NCBI RefSeq assembly: GCF_010499245.1
Contig: NZ_JAAGOW010000001.1
Coordinates: 3,038,001-3,102,000 of the forward strand
Source of the DNA: Variovorax sp. WS11
GTDB taxonomy: Bacteria > Pseudomonadota > Gammaproteobacteria > Burkholderiales > Burkholderiaceae_C
DNA: 64,000 nucleotides
Direction: 5' to 3'
Part shown: in pieces, positions 9,913 to 17,927 of the stretch
How the letters are laid out: every line of letters begins with the position of its first letter
How positions within the stretch are numbered: the first letter of the stretch is position 1
The notes under the pieces: model-generated
What the model saw: only the letters and a program-made list of their open reading frames with translations
Database searches by the model: none
What the model was told of the DNA's origin: nothing
Position numbers and translations under genes: made by a program

Positions 9913-10956
9913 ATGAGCAGCACCCTCAGCAATCGCCAGGTCCGCCTCGCCAAGCGCCCCGAAGGCGCGGCCACCCGCGACAACTGGCAGTTCACCACCG
10001 AGCCGGTCGGCGAACCGGCCGAGGGCGGCGTCCTGGTCAGGACCCTGTCGCTTTCGCTCGACCCCGCCATGCGCGGCTGGATGAACGAGGGCAAGAGCTA
10101 CATCCCGCCGGTGGAGATCGGCGCCGTCATGCGTGCCGGCGGCGTCGGCCGCGTGGTCGCCTCGCGCAACCCGGCCTTCGCGGTCGGCGACACCGTCTAC
10201 GGCACGCTGGGCGTGCAGGAATACATCCTGATCCCGCAGGAGGACATCAAGCGCAACGGGCTCGTCAAGATCGACCTGCGCGCCGGCTCGATCACCCAGT
10301 GGCTCAACGTGCTGGGCATGCCGGGCATGACCGGCTACTTCGGCCTGATGGACATCGGCGAGCCCAAGCCCGGCGAGACCGTGGTCGTCTCGGGCGCCGC
10401 CGGCGCGGTCGGCCAGACGGTGGGCCAGTTGGCCAAGATCAAGGGCTGCCGCGCGATCGGCATCGCCGGCGGCCCGGAGAAGTGCGACTGGGTGGTCAAG
10501 GAGCTGGGCTTCGACGCCTGCATCGACTACAAGGCCGGCCCCTCCGCCGTGCGCGACGGCCTGAAGGCGCACTGCCCCAAGGGCATCGACATCTACTTCG
10601 ACAACGTCGGCGGCGAGATCCTCGACGCCGCGCTGGCCCGGCTGGCGCGCGGCGCGCGCATCATCATCTGCGGCGCGATCAGCCAGTACAACAACGCCAA
10701 CAGCGCTCCTGCGCAGGGCCCGAAGAACTACCTGAGCCTGCTGGTGAACCGGGCGCGCATGCAGGGCATGGTGGTGTTCGACTATGCCGACCGCTACCCC
10801 ATCGCCGTGGCCGAGATGGCGACCTACCTGAAGGACGGCCGCATGAAGAGCCGCGAGGACGTGGTCGAGGGCATCGACACCTTCCCCGAGGCGCTGACGC
10901 GGCTGTTCACGGGGCAGAACTTCGGCAAGCTGGTGCTGCAGGTGGCGAAGGACTGA
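9913..10956 (+). CDS. NADP-dependent oxidoreductase (CurA/leukotriene B4 dehydrogenase-like MDR)
   Basis: A 347-residue zinc-independent medium-chain reductase. The N-terminal part has RPEGAATRDNWQF-like features and SLDPAMRGWM. The Rossmann motif is SGAAGAVGQTVGQLAKIKG around residue 160, then GIAGGPEKCDWV for NADP binding, and YFDNVGGEILDAAL. Members (CurA, YncB, prostaglandin reductases) reduce the C=C bond of enones and enals. The start has AGGAGACATTTCC before the ATG. It follows the ALDH by 81 bases on the same strand and ends 9 bases from a convergent exporter gene. Confidence 0.9.
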   Translation: MSSTLSNRQVRLAKRPEGAATRDNWQFTTEPVGEPAEGGVLVRTLSLSLDPAMRGWMNEGKSYIPPVEIGAVMRAGGVGRVVASRNPAFAVGDTVYGTLGVQEYILIPQEDIKRNGLVKIDLRAGSITQWLNVLGMPGMTGYFGLMDIGEPKPGETVVVSGAAGAVGQTVGQLAKIKGCRAIGIAGGPEKCDWVVKELGFDACIDYKAGPSAVRDGLKAHCPKGIDIYFDNVGGEILDAALARLARGARIIICGAISQYNNANSAPAQGPKNYLSLLVNRARMQGMVVFDYADRYPIAVAEMATYLKDGRMKSREDVVEGIDTFPEALTRLFTGQNFGKLVLQVAKD

Positions 10957-10965
10957 GCCAAGCCA

Positions 10966-11817
10966 TCAGGCGCGAATCCGCGACCCCATCACCGCCGCCG
11001 ACAGGATCAGGCACGCCGCCAGCGCGATGGTCCAGCTCAGCGGCCGCTGCGTGACCAGCATCAGCAGGGCCGTCGAGGCCAGCGGCGTGATGTAGCTCAG
11101 GATGCCGATCTGCCGCGCGTCGCCGCGCTTGAGCGCCATGTCCCAGAGGAAGAAGGCCGCGCCCAACGGCCCCAGGCCGCACAGCGCGACCAGCAGCCAG
11201 TCGCGCGCCGAGAGCGACGCCTGCGGTTCCAGCAGCGCATGGCAGGCGAGCGCGAGCACGCCCGACACCAGGCCGAACAGCCCGATGGCCGTGGTCGGGA
11301 AGGCAGCCACACGCTTCGTCCACAGCGAATAGCTGGCCCAGATGAAAGCCGAGCCCAGCGCGGGCAGGAAGCCCCAGTAGCCGGCATCCGTGGCCGCCGG
11401 CCCGGCGTTGCGCGCGCCGAGGATCGCGATCGCGGCGCCCGCGAAGCCCAGCAGCGCTGCCGCCAGATGCAGCGGGCGCAGCGACAGCCCCGGTAGCAGC
11501 GCCGGCGCCAGCACGACCATGAAGAGCGGCCACAGGTAGTTCACCAGGTTGGCCTCGACGGGCGGTGCGTGGCGCAGCGCAATGAACAGCAGGAAGTGGA
11601 AGCCGAACAGGCCGTAGATGCCCAGCGCGAGCGTGCGCGCCGGCACCGCCCAGGCCTGGCGGTTGCGCAGCACCGCCGGCCAGCTCATCACGCTGCCGAT
11701 CATCAGCGCGAGCCCGGTCAGGAGGAAGGGCGGCAGGTGCGAGAGCGACGTGCCCAGCGAGGCGAGCGTGCCCCAGAGGGCGATGGCGGCGAGGGCGTAC
11801 AGCGTGGCGGCGGACAT
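10966..11817 (-). CDS. EamA/DMT-family transporter (YddG-like)
   Basis: A 283-residue protein with about ten hydrophobic segments in two repeats. Features include LWGTLASLGTSL at the N-terminus, GLFGFHFLLFIALRHAPPVEANLVNYLWPL and FIWASYSLWTKRV, the last two resembling the aromatic amino-acid exporter YddG. I use ATG 11817 (MSAATLYALAAIALWG); an in-frame ATG at 11862 would add 15 basic residues outside the family pattern. It lies 64 bases downstream of an AraC regulator on the same strand and may be co-transcribed with it. Confidence 0.85.
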   Translation of the reverse strand: MSAATLYALAAIALWGTLASLGTSLSHLPPFLLTGLALMIGSVMSWPAVLRNRQAWAVPARTLALGIYGLFGFHFLLFIALRHAPPVEANLVNYLWPLFMVVLAPALLPGLSLRPLHLAAALLGFAGAAIAILGARNAGPAATDAGYWGFLPALGSAFIWASYSLWTKRVAAFPTTAIGLFGLVSGVLALACHALLEPQASLSARDWLLVALCGLGPLGAAFFLWDMALKRGDARQIGILSYITPLASTALLMLVTQRPLSWTIALAACLILSAAVMGSRIRA

Positions 11818-11881
11818 GCGCCCGAGCTTAAGCGGCGGGCTCGTCGCGAAACGACGGCGCATCGTCGGGAAACGACGGTCT

Positions 11882-12580
11882 TCAGTTCCTTCGAAGGGCC
11901 GCGGTGAGTGCGGACGGCGAGCGGTAGCCGGTGCGGCGGGCCGTCTCTGCGACGCTCATGCCGCCCGTGCGCAACTGCCTCGCCTGCAACAGCCGCTGGC
12001 TTCGCAGCCACTGCATGGCCCCCATGCCCTGCTCGACGCGGCAGCGCTGGGCGAACTGGCTGGGGCTCAGGCACGCGACCGCCGCGAGGTCGGCAACGCT
12101 CAAGGGCTGATGCCAGCGCGCTTGGGCCCACGCGGCAAGGGCCGGCCAGTCGATGGCGCGCCGGCGGCCGTTCGGAACCTGAGGCCCCCAGGCCTCCAGC
12201 AGCAGCGCCGGTGCGTGATGCAGCGCGGCCGCGGGTGGCGAAGCCTGCGTCACGCACAGCGCGAGAAAGCGCGCCAGCGACAGGAGCTGCGGCGCCATCG
12301 GCGTGCGTCCGGCGCACTGGGCCCACAGGTCCTGGGTGGTGTCGAGCACGAGGCATCGGCTGCCGGCGCGCGATTCGAAGTCGTGGCGCTCGCCGGGCGT
12401 TACCACCCAGCCCTCGCCGGCGCCGACGCGGCGGCCGCGCCCCTCGACCTCCAGGTCCAGCACGCCGTCGAGCCCGATCAGCACCTGGAAGTGCTCATGC
12501 GCATGGCTGCCGCGCGAGGCGCCGTAGCGCCGCAGCGAAAGCGCGTGCGAGGGCCATGGCGTGGTGTCGTGCGATTGCAT
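11882..12580 (-). CDS. AraC-family transcriptional regulator (cupin N-terminus)
   Basis: A 232-residue regulator. The first 90 residues look like a small cupin sensor (HAHEHFQVLIGLDGVLDLEVEG, EGWVVTPGERHDF). The C-terminal part is a double helix-turn-helix: LSVADLAAVACLSPSQFAQRCRVEQGMGAMQWL, then MSVAETARRTGYRSPSALTAAL. It is on the same strand as, and just upstream of, the DMT exporter, which it probably controls. Start ATG 12580 is followed immediately by family-like sequence. Confidence 0.85.
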   Translation of the reverse strand: MQSHDTTPWPSHALSLRRYGASRGSHAHEHFQVLIGLDGVLDLEVEGRGRRVGAGEGWVVTPGERHDFESRAGSRCLVLDTTQDLWAQCAGRTPMAPQLLSLARFLALCVTQASPPAAALHHAPALLLEAWGPQVPNGRRRAIDWPALAAWAQARWHQPLSVADLAAVACLSPSQFAQRCRVEQGMGAMQWLRSQRLLQARQLRTGGMSVAETARRTGYRSPSALTAALRRN

Positions 12581-12605
12581 GGGAGGGCGCCGATTGTCCT
12601 CCCGT

Positions 12606-13337
12606 TCAGCCGGCCGAGCGCTGCAGCCGCATGGTGAGCGAGAAGCGCTCCGCCGGATGGAGGGTGACCGTGACGTCGATCGTGTCGCCCTCGGCGTCGA
12701 GGTAGCGGCGCACGATCTGCATGGCCGCCGAGCCTGTGTCCACGCCCAGCTGCCGCGCCATCGCCGCGGGCACTTCCACCGCCTGCAACTGCTGCACGAT
12801 CTCGACCACGCGCCGGCCGTAGCGCTGCTCGATCAAGGTGCTGACCAGCGCCTCCGGCGAATCGCGAACGACTTCCACCAGCTCGGTGTAGGCCGGGTCC
12901 ATGTACAGGTCGGTCCAGCAGATCGGCAGCTCGGGCTGCTCTTCGTCCATCCGCAGGCTGGAAATGCGCAGCCAGGCCGTTCCCTCCGCGCAGCCGAGCA
13001 GGCGCGCCAGGGCACCCTTGGCTTCCAGCGTCTCGACCTCCCGCACCACCCGGACATGCGTCGCACCGAACTGCACGACGTCTTCGACCGAGGCCAGCGA
13101 CTGCTGGAAGCCGACCTGCGGCGTCGCCGACTCCACGCGCGTGCCGACGTTCTTGCGGCGCGACACCAGGCCCAGCTGCTGGAGCTCCTGCAGGGCGGCG
13201 CGCACCGTGTGCCGGCTCGTCTTGTAGTGATCGCGCAGCTCCAGTTCAGTCGGCAGCAGCGTGCCGACGGGGTAGTGCCCCGAGGTGATGCCTTCCTTGA
13301 GGTGCAGGGCGATATCGGAAAAGCGGGGCTTGTTCAT
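12606..13337 (-). CDS. GntR/HutC-family transcriptional regulator (UTRA ligand domain)
   Basis: A 243-residue protein. Residues 1-70 form the GntR winged helix (FSDIALHLKEGITSGHYPVGTLLPTE, SRHTVRAALQELQQLGLVSRRKNVGTRV). Residues about 85-240 form a UTRA domain (LRISSLRMDEEQPELPICWTDLYM, IVRRYLDAEGDTIDVTVTLHPAERF). ATG 13337 begins MNKPRFSDIALH; the longer open frame upstream is the shadow of the divergent lyase gene. Divergent orientation and the twin palindromes at 13381-13420 indicate that it represses the lyase-Bug-fumarase genes and probably itself, with release by a small acidic ligand (inferred). Confidence 0.92.
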   Translation of the reverse strand: MNKPRFSDIALHLKEGITSGHYPVGTLLPTELELRDHYKTSRHTVRAALQELQQLGLVSRRKNVGTRVESATPQVGFQQSLASVEDVVQFGATHVRVVREVETLEAKGALARLLGCAEGTAWLRISSLRMDEEQPELPICWTDLYMDPAYTELVEVVRDSPEALVSTLIEQRYGRRVVEIVQQLQAVEVPAAMARQLGVDTGSAAMQIVRRYLDAEGDTIDVTVTLHPAERFSLTMRLQRSAG

Positions 13338-13380
13338 CGTGAACGTGATTTTGAGGCTCAGGGTTAACACCAAAACGCAG

Positions 13381-13420
13381 ATATGTTCGGACATATTAAA
13401 GTCAATATGTCCGAACATAT
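13381..13420. promoter_or_regulatory. Twin GntR-type operator palindromes
   Basis: Two 16-bp near-palindromes, ATATGTTCGGACATAT (13381-13396) and ATATGTCCGAACATAT (13405-13420), are exact reverse complements of each other and separated by 8 bases. The pair therefore makes a 40-bp two-fold symmetric region with centres 24 bp apart. They lie in the 93-base gap between the divergent GntR gene and the lyase gene. The core GTnCGnAC with AT-rich flanks fits HutC/GntR sites. Upstream in-frame start codons of the lyase (13383, 13407, 13419) fall inside these sites, so they are unlikely to be used. Confidence 0.8.
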
Positions 13421-13430
13421 GAGAGCCACC

Positions 13431-14807
13431 ATGTCCTCCACCTCTTTTCCGATGGCCAGCACGGTCGTCGATTCGATCCTGTTCCGCGACGCCTTCGGCA
13501 CTGCGAAGATGCGCTCGCTCTTTTCCGACCGCGCCCTGATCCAGCGCTACATCGACGTCGAGGTCGCGCTGGCGAAGGCCGAGGCGCGGGTCGGCGTGAT
13601 CCCGCGCGAGGCGGCCGAAACCATTGCGCGCGAATCCACCATCGAGCGCATCGACTTCGACCACATGCGCGAGGAGACCGACATCGTCGGCTACCCGATC
13701 CTTCCGCTCGTGCACCAACTGGTGGCGATGTGCGGCGAGGCCGGGCGCTACGTGCACTGGGGCGCGACCACGCAGGACATCATGGACAGCGCGGTGGCGC
13801 TGCAGGTGCGCGACGCGCTCGACGGCATCGACGCCGACATCCGCGAGCTGCGCGCCATCCTGGCCGGCCTCGCGAAGAAGTACCGCAACACGCCGATGGC
13901 CGGCCGCACCCACCTGCAGCAGGCCCTGCCCGTGACCTTCGGCTACAAGGCCGCGATCTGGCTCGCGATGTTCGATCGCCACCAGCAGCGCCTGGCCGAA
14001 TTGCGCCCGCGCGTCGCGGTGGTCGAGTTCGCCGGTGCCGCGGGCACGCTGGCCTCGCTCGGCGACAAGGGCTTCGAGGTGCAGCAGGCGATGGCCGAGG
14101 AGCTCGGCCTGGGCGTGCCCGCCACCACCTGGCACGTGGCGCGCGACGGCTTCGCCGAGGCGGTGAACCTGCTGGCGCTGGTGACCGGCTCGCTCGGGAA
14201 AATCGCGCTCGACATCATGATCATGGCGTCCACCGAATTCGCCGAGGTGTACGAGCCTTTCGTGAAAGGGCGTGGCGCGAGCAGCACGATGCCGCAGAAG
14301 CGCAACCCGATCTCCAGCGAGCTGATGCTGGCTGCGTCGAAGGCGGTGCGGCAGCACGCCGGCCTGATGGTCGACGCGATGGTGCAGGACTTCGAGCGCG
14401 CCACCGGACCCTGGCATGCCGAGTGGATCGCGATCCCCGAGAGCTTCATCCTCACGGCGGGCGCGCTGCACCAGGCCAAGTTTGCGCTGGGCGGCCTGAT
14501 CGTCGATGCCGAGCGCATGAAGCACAACCTCGGCATCAGCCGCGGCCTGATCGTGGCCGAGGCGGTGATGATGGGCCTGGCGCCGCACACCGGCCGCCAG
14601 CAGGCGCACGACCTGGTCTACGACGCCTGCCGAACGGTCAACGAGAAGGGCGGCACGCTGGCCGAGGCGCTGGCCGCGCTGCCCGAAGTGACGAAGCACC
14701 TCGACCGCGCCGCGATCGACCGCCTGAGCGACCCCGCCAACTACCTCGGCCTCGCGCCGCAGATGGTGGATCGCGCGCTCGCGCTGTCGGCGAAGGTGCA
14801 GCACTGA
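13431..14807 (+). CDS. PurB/CMLE-type lyase of the fumarase-aspartase superfamily
   Basis: A 458-residue enzyme. Superfamily motifs are HWGATTQDIMDSA (residues about 106-118), MAGRTHLQQALPVTFG, and the catalytic Ser loop GRGASSTMPQKRNP. The pattern is closest to 3-carboxy-cis,cis-muconate cycloisomerase and adenylosuccinate-lyase-like proteins, but no purine or protocatechuate genes are nearby. Such enzymes beta-eliminate or cyclise succinyl-type substrates, usually releasing fumarate. ATG 13431 lies just beyond the operator pair; 13452 is an alternative. First gene of a cassette with a Bug receptor and a FumC-type lyase; I infer catabolism of a succinate conjugate or an unsaturated polycarboxylate. 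Confidence 0.85.
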   Translation: MSSTSFPMASTVVDSILFRDAFGTAKMRSLFSDRALIQRYIDVEVALAKAEARVGVIPREAAETIARESTIERIDFDHMREETDIVGYPILPLVHQLVAMCGEAGRYVHWGATTQDIMDSAVALQVRDALDGIDADIRELRAILAGLAKKYRNTPMAGRTHLQQALPVTFGYKAAIWLAMFDRHQQRLAELRPRVAVVEFAGAAGTLASLGDKGFEVQQAMAEELGLGVPATTWHVARDGFAEAVNLLALVTGSLGKIALDIMIMASTEFAEVYEPFVKGRGASSTMPQKRNPISSELMLAASKAVRQHAGLMVDAMVQDFERATGPWHAEWIAIPESFILTAGALHQAKFALGGLIVDAERMKHNLGISRGLIVAEAVMMGLAPHTGRQQAHDLVYDACRTVNEKGGTLAEALAALPEVTKHLDRAAIDRLSDPANYLGLAPQMVDRALALSAKVQH

Positions 14808-14845
14808 ATTTTCCCGACCCCCATCCTTCCTTCCATCCAGGAGAC

Positions 14846-15829
14846 ATGAGCATGCGTTTCATCAAGACCGTTCTGTGCGCATTCGCGGCCGCCGCCGCCG
14901 TCGGTGCCGCGCAGGCCCAGGCCTACCCGACCAAGCCGATCACGTGGATCGTGCCCTTCGCCGCAGGCGGCCCCACCGATGCGCTCGCGCGCAGCATCGC
15001 CGAGCGCGTGGCGCGCGAGCTGGGCCAGCCGATCGTGATCGACAACTCGGCCGGAGCGGGCGGCACCATCGGTGCCGCCAAGGCCGCACGCGCGACGCCC
15101 GACGGCTACACCATGCTGGTCGGCCACATGGGCTACATGGGCGCCGCGCCGGCGCTCTACAAGAAGCTCAGCTACGACCCGGTGAAGGACTTCGAGCCCG
15201 TCTTCCGCTTCCCCGACACGCCGCTGGTGCTGATGGTGCGCAAGGAGCATCCGGCCAGGAACATCGAGGGCCTGATCGACTTCGCCAGGAAGAGCCCGGA
15301 CAAGCTCTTCATCAGCAACGCCGGCGTGGGCTCCAGCTCGCACCTGATCGCGGCGCTGGTCGCGAGCGCCGCGAACGTCAAGGTGACGCTGGTGCCGTAC
15401 AAGGGCGCAGGGCCGGCGCTGGTGGACGTGATCGGCGGCCAGGTCGACGGCATCTTCGACCAGACCAACACCGCGCTGCCGCAGATCACCGAGTCCAAGG
15501 TGCGCGCGCTCGCCGTCACCTCGAAGGTGCGCCTGCCGCAACTCAAGGACGTGCCGACGCTGGCCGAGACTGTGCTGCCGGGCTTCGAGGCCTCGACCTG
15601 GTACGGCATCTATGCACCCAGGGGAACGCCCAAGGCGGTGCTGGACAAGGTCCAGCAGGCCTATCTGAAGGTCATGACCGACAAGGCCTTCACCGACAAG
15701 ATGAGCAGCCAGGCGATCCAGATGCTGCCGGCCGAGCAGTACACGGGCGCCGCGCTGGGCAAGCACACCGAGGCGGAAGTCGCGCGCTGGAAAGCGGTCG
15801 CGGCCAAGACCAACATCTCGCTGGACTGA
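14846..15829 (+). CDS. Bug/TctC-family tripartite tricarboxylate transporter receptor
   Basis: A 327-residue periplasmic binding protein. A signal peptide (about 1-25, ending GAAQAQA) precedes YPTKPITWIVPFAAGGPTDALAR, the Bug hallmark. VIDNSAGAGGTIGAAKAARATPDGYTML, the VPYKGAGPALVDVIGGQVDG block and GFEASTWYGIYAPRGTPK complete the family pattern. These proteins bind small carboxylates. No TctA/TctB membrane genes are present here, so it is an orphan receptor, as is common in Comamonadaceae. ATG 14846 has AGGAGAC directly upstream. It sits between two fumarase-superfamily lyases. Confidence 0.93.
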   Translation: MSMRFIKTVLCAFAAAAAVGAAQAQAYPTKPITWIVPFAAGGPTDALARSIAERVARELGQPIVIDNSAGAGGTIGAAKAARATPDGYTMLVGHMGYMGAAPALYKKLSYDPVKDFEPVFRFPDTPLVLMVRKEHPARNIEGLIDFARKSPDKLFISNAGVGSSSHLIAALVASAANVKVTLVPYKGAGPALVDVIGGQVDGIFDQTNTALPQITESKVRALAVTSKVRLPQLKDVPTLAETVLPGFEASTWYGIYAPRGTPKAVLDKVQQAYLKVMTDKAFTDKMSSQAIQMLPAEQYTGAALGKHTEAEVARWKAVAAKTNISLD

Positions 15830-15835
15830 GGCGGT

Positions 15836-17236
15836 ATGACCGCCATGCGTGTGGAGCACGATGCCTTCGGCCCGGTCGAGATCCCGGCCGATCGCTACTG
15901 GGGCGCACAGACCCAGCGCGCGCTCGGCGTCTTCGAGATCGGCGAAGAGCGCTTCCCCGCCTGCCTGATCCGCGCCTTCGGCTTGCAGAAGATGGCGGCC
16001 GCGCGCGCCAACCTGCGCTGCGGTGCGCTCGATGCCGCGCTGGCGCAGAAGATCGTCGCCGCTGCCGAAGAGCTGCGGGCCGGGCGCTTCGACGACCACT
16101 TCCCGCTCAGCGTGTGGCAGACGGGTTCGGGCACGCAGACCAACATGAATGCGAACGAGGTGATCGCGAACCGCGCCAACGAGCTGCTGGGCCAGCCGCT
16201 GGGCACGCGTGCGCCGGTGCATCCCAACGACCACGTCAACGCCTCGCAATCGTCCAACGACAGCTTCCCGACCGTGATGCACCTCGCGGCACAGCAGGAA
16301 CTCGCGCAGCGGCTGCGCCCCGCGCTCTTGCTGCTGCGCCAGCGGCTGGCCGAGCGTGCCACGGCCTTCGCCGGGGTGCTGAAGATCGCGCGCACGCACC
16401 TGATGGATGCGGTGCCGATGACCATGGGCCAGGCTTTCGACGCCTTCGGCCGCCAGATCGGGCACGGCATCGAGCGGATCGACGCGACGCTGCCGCGCCT
16501 TTGCCTGCTGCCGCAAGGCGGCACTGCGGCCGGCACCGGACTGAATGCGCCGCCGGGCTTCGACGCGGCCTTCTGCGAAGAGGTGAGCGCGTTGACCGGC
16601 ACGGTCTTCGCGCCCAATCCCAGCAAGTTCGAAGGCATGGCGGCGCACGACACGCTGGTCGAGGTCTCGGGCGCACTCAACGTGGTGGCCACCTCGCTGG
16701 TCAAGATCGCCAACGACATCCGCCTGCTCGGCTCGGGCCCGCGATGCGGTTTGGGCGAGCTGGTGATCCCGGACGACGGCCTGACCAGCTCGATCATGCC
16801 GGGCAAGCGCAATCCGACCATCGCCGAAGTGGTGGTGCAGGCGAGCCTGCAGGTCATGGGCAATCACGTCACCATCACCCTGGCCGGCGCCTCCGGCAAC
16901 TTCGAGCTCAACGTTGCCAAGCCGGTGCTGATCCACAACCTGCTGCAATCGATCCGCGTGCTGGCCGACAGCGCCCGCGTGTTCGCCGAGCGGATGGTGA
17001 AGGACATCGAGGTCGACCGGCAGCGGCTTGCGGCACAGGTCGACAACGCGCTGCTGCTGGTGACCGCGCTCAATCCGGTGCTGGGCTACGACCGGGTCGC
17101 GCAGATCACGAAGACCGCGCTGGAGCGGAACACGAGTCCGCGGGATGCGGCCGTCGCACTGGGCTTCCTGAGCGCCGCGGACTACGACCGGCTGGTCGAC
17201 CCGAAGGCGATGGCCGGCGTATCGGTTAAAGCCTGA
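15836..17236 (+). CDS. Class II fumarase-type lyase (FumC-like) with unusual KRNP loop
   Basis: A 466-residue protein with the FumC pattern: WQTGSGTQTNMNANEVIANRA, HPNDHVNASQSSND, RTHLMDAVPMTMGQ, GGTAAGTGLNAPPGF and the Ser loop SSIMPGKRNP. Class II fumarases normally have KVNP here, with Lys and Asn holding a substrate carboxylate. Arg between them is the PurB/CMLE-type form, and the residues after it (TIAEVVVQ) also differ from the usual TQCEALTM. It could hydrate fumarate released by the neighbouring lyase to malate, or use a related substrate. It starts 6 bases after the Bug gene and ends overlapping the broken permease gene by 11 bases. Confidence 0.85.
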   Translation: MTAMRVEHDAFGPVEIPADRYWGAQTQRALGVFEIGEERFPACLIRAFGLQKMAAARANLRCGALDAALAQKIVAAAEELRAGRFDDHFPLSVWQTGSGTQTNMNANEVIANRANELLGQPLGTRAPVHPNDHVNASQSSNDSFPTVMHLAAQQELAQRLRPALLLLRQRLAERATAFAGVLKIARTHLMDAVPMTMGQAFDAFGRQIGHGIERIDATLPRLCLLPQGGTAAGTGLNAPPGFDAAFCEEVSALTGTVFAPNPSKFEGMAAHDTLVEVSGALNVVATSLVKIANDIRLLGSGPRCGLGELVIPDDGLTSSIMPGKRNPTIAEVVVQASLQVMGNHVTITLAGASGNFELNVAKPVLIHNLLQSIRVLADSARVFAERMVKDIEVDRQRLAAQVDNALLLVTALNPVLGYDRVAQITKTALERNTSPRDAAVALGFLSAADYDRLVDPKAMAGVSVKA

Positions 17237-17848
17237 GGAGCAGGGCCGAGGCCGCACACACCAGCAGGAAGGGGATGCTGATGCGATGGAATTCGCGCAG
17301 CCCGTGCGGCACCTTCGCCAGCCGCAGCGCGATCAGGTTGGCCAGCGAGCCCAGCACGCAGCCGAAGCCGCCCACGCTGACGCCGGCGGCGAGCGCGGGC
17401 AGGTCGTGCATGTAGCGATCGAGCAGGATGGTGGCCGGCACATTGCTGATGAGCTGAGAGACGCCCATGGCGGCCAGGTAGGCGCGCCAGCCCTCGCCGA
17501 TCGGCCACTGCTGCAGCACCGCGGCGACGGCCGGCAGCTCGGCCAGCTGGCGCAGGTCCACGAACATCAGCGCGATGATCGCGAGCAGCGCCCAGTCGAT
17601 GCCCAGCAGCACGCGCGGGCGCAGCAGCAGGAAGGCGCCGAACACCAGGCCGAGCCCGGCGGCCAGCCAACGCTGGTCGAGCGCGATCACGAAGGCGATG
17701 AAGAGCAGGGCCGACAGCGCCAGCAACCGCGGCTGCACGGGCTCGGCATCGCCCGCGGGCTTGAGCTGGATCTCCACGCGCGGCACCAGGAAGCGCACCG
17801 CGGCGAAGAGCCAGAACAGCATCACGGCCACGGTGGGCGCCATCATGC
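17226..17848 (-). pseudogene. SLC13/ArsB-type permease, C-terminal part (split by IS)
   Basis: C-terminal half of the permease interrupted by the insertion at 17849-19812. Translation from the junction reads MMAPTVAVMLFWLFAAVRFLVP and then several hydrophobic segments (LLALSALLFIAFVIALDQ, LISNVPATILLDRY, GVSVGGFGCVLGSLANLIALRLA) to the stop at 17226. SNVPAT and GGFGCVLGSLANLIA are typical of anion/citrate-type SLC13 and ArsB permeases. Removing the IS and one target copy joins it in frame to the N-terminal part as LGFMGMMAPTVAV. An open frame persists a short way into the IS end, but a functional separate product is unlikely. Confidence 0.88.
17843..17848. repeat. Target-site duplication, left copy
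   Basis: TCATGC directly next to the left end of the IS. The same six bases sit directly after the right end at 19813-19818. The permease frame is restored when one copy and the IS are removed, which supports the exact boundaries. Confidence 0.85.
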
Positions 17849-17861
17849 CCGAGATTCCCCC
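17849..17861. repeat. IS left terminal inverted repeat
   Basis: CCGAGATTCCCCC, matching the right end in 10 of 13 positions when read inward. The boundary is set by the adjacent TCATGC duplication. Confidence 0.7.
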
Positions 17862-17927
17862 AAGCGCGAAGCGCGTTTGCCTTTGCACGACAAGGACTTG
17901 GCGTGAGATCGGGGTTCCGACTTCTGT

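Noticed and set aside
13364..13400. A sigma-70 promoter for the lyase (TTAACA with a box in the palindromes)
   Set aside because: Spacing to any TATxxT-like box is 12 or 24 bases, so no hexamer pair is convincing.
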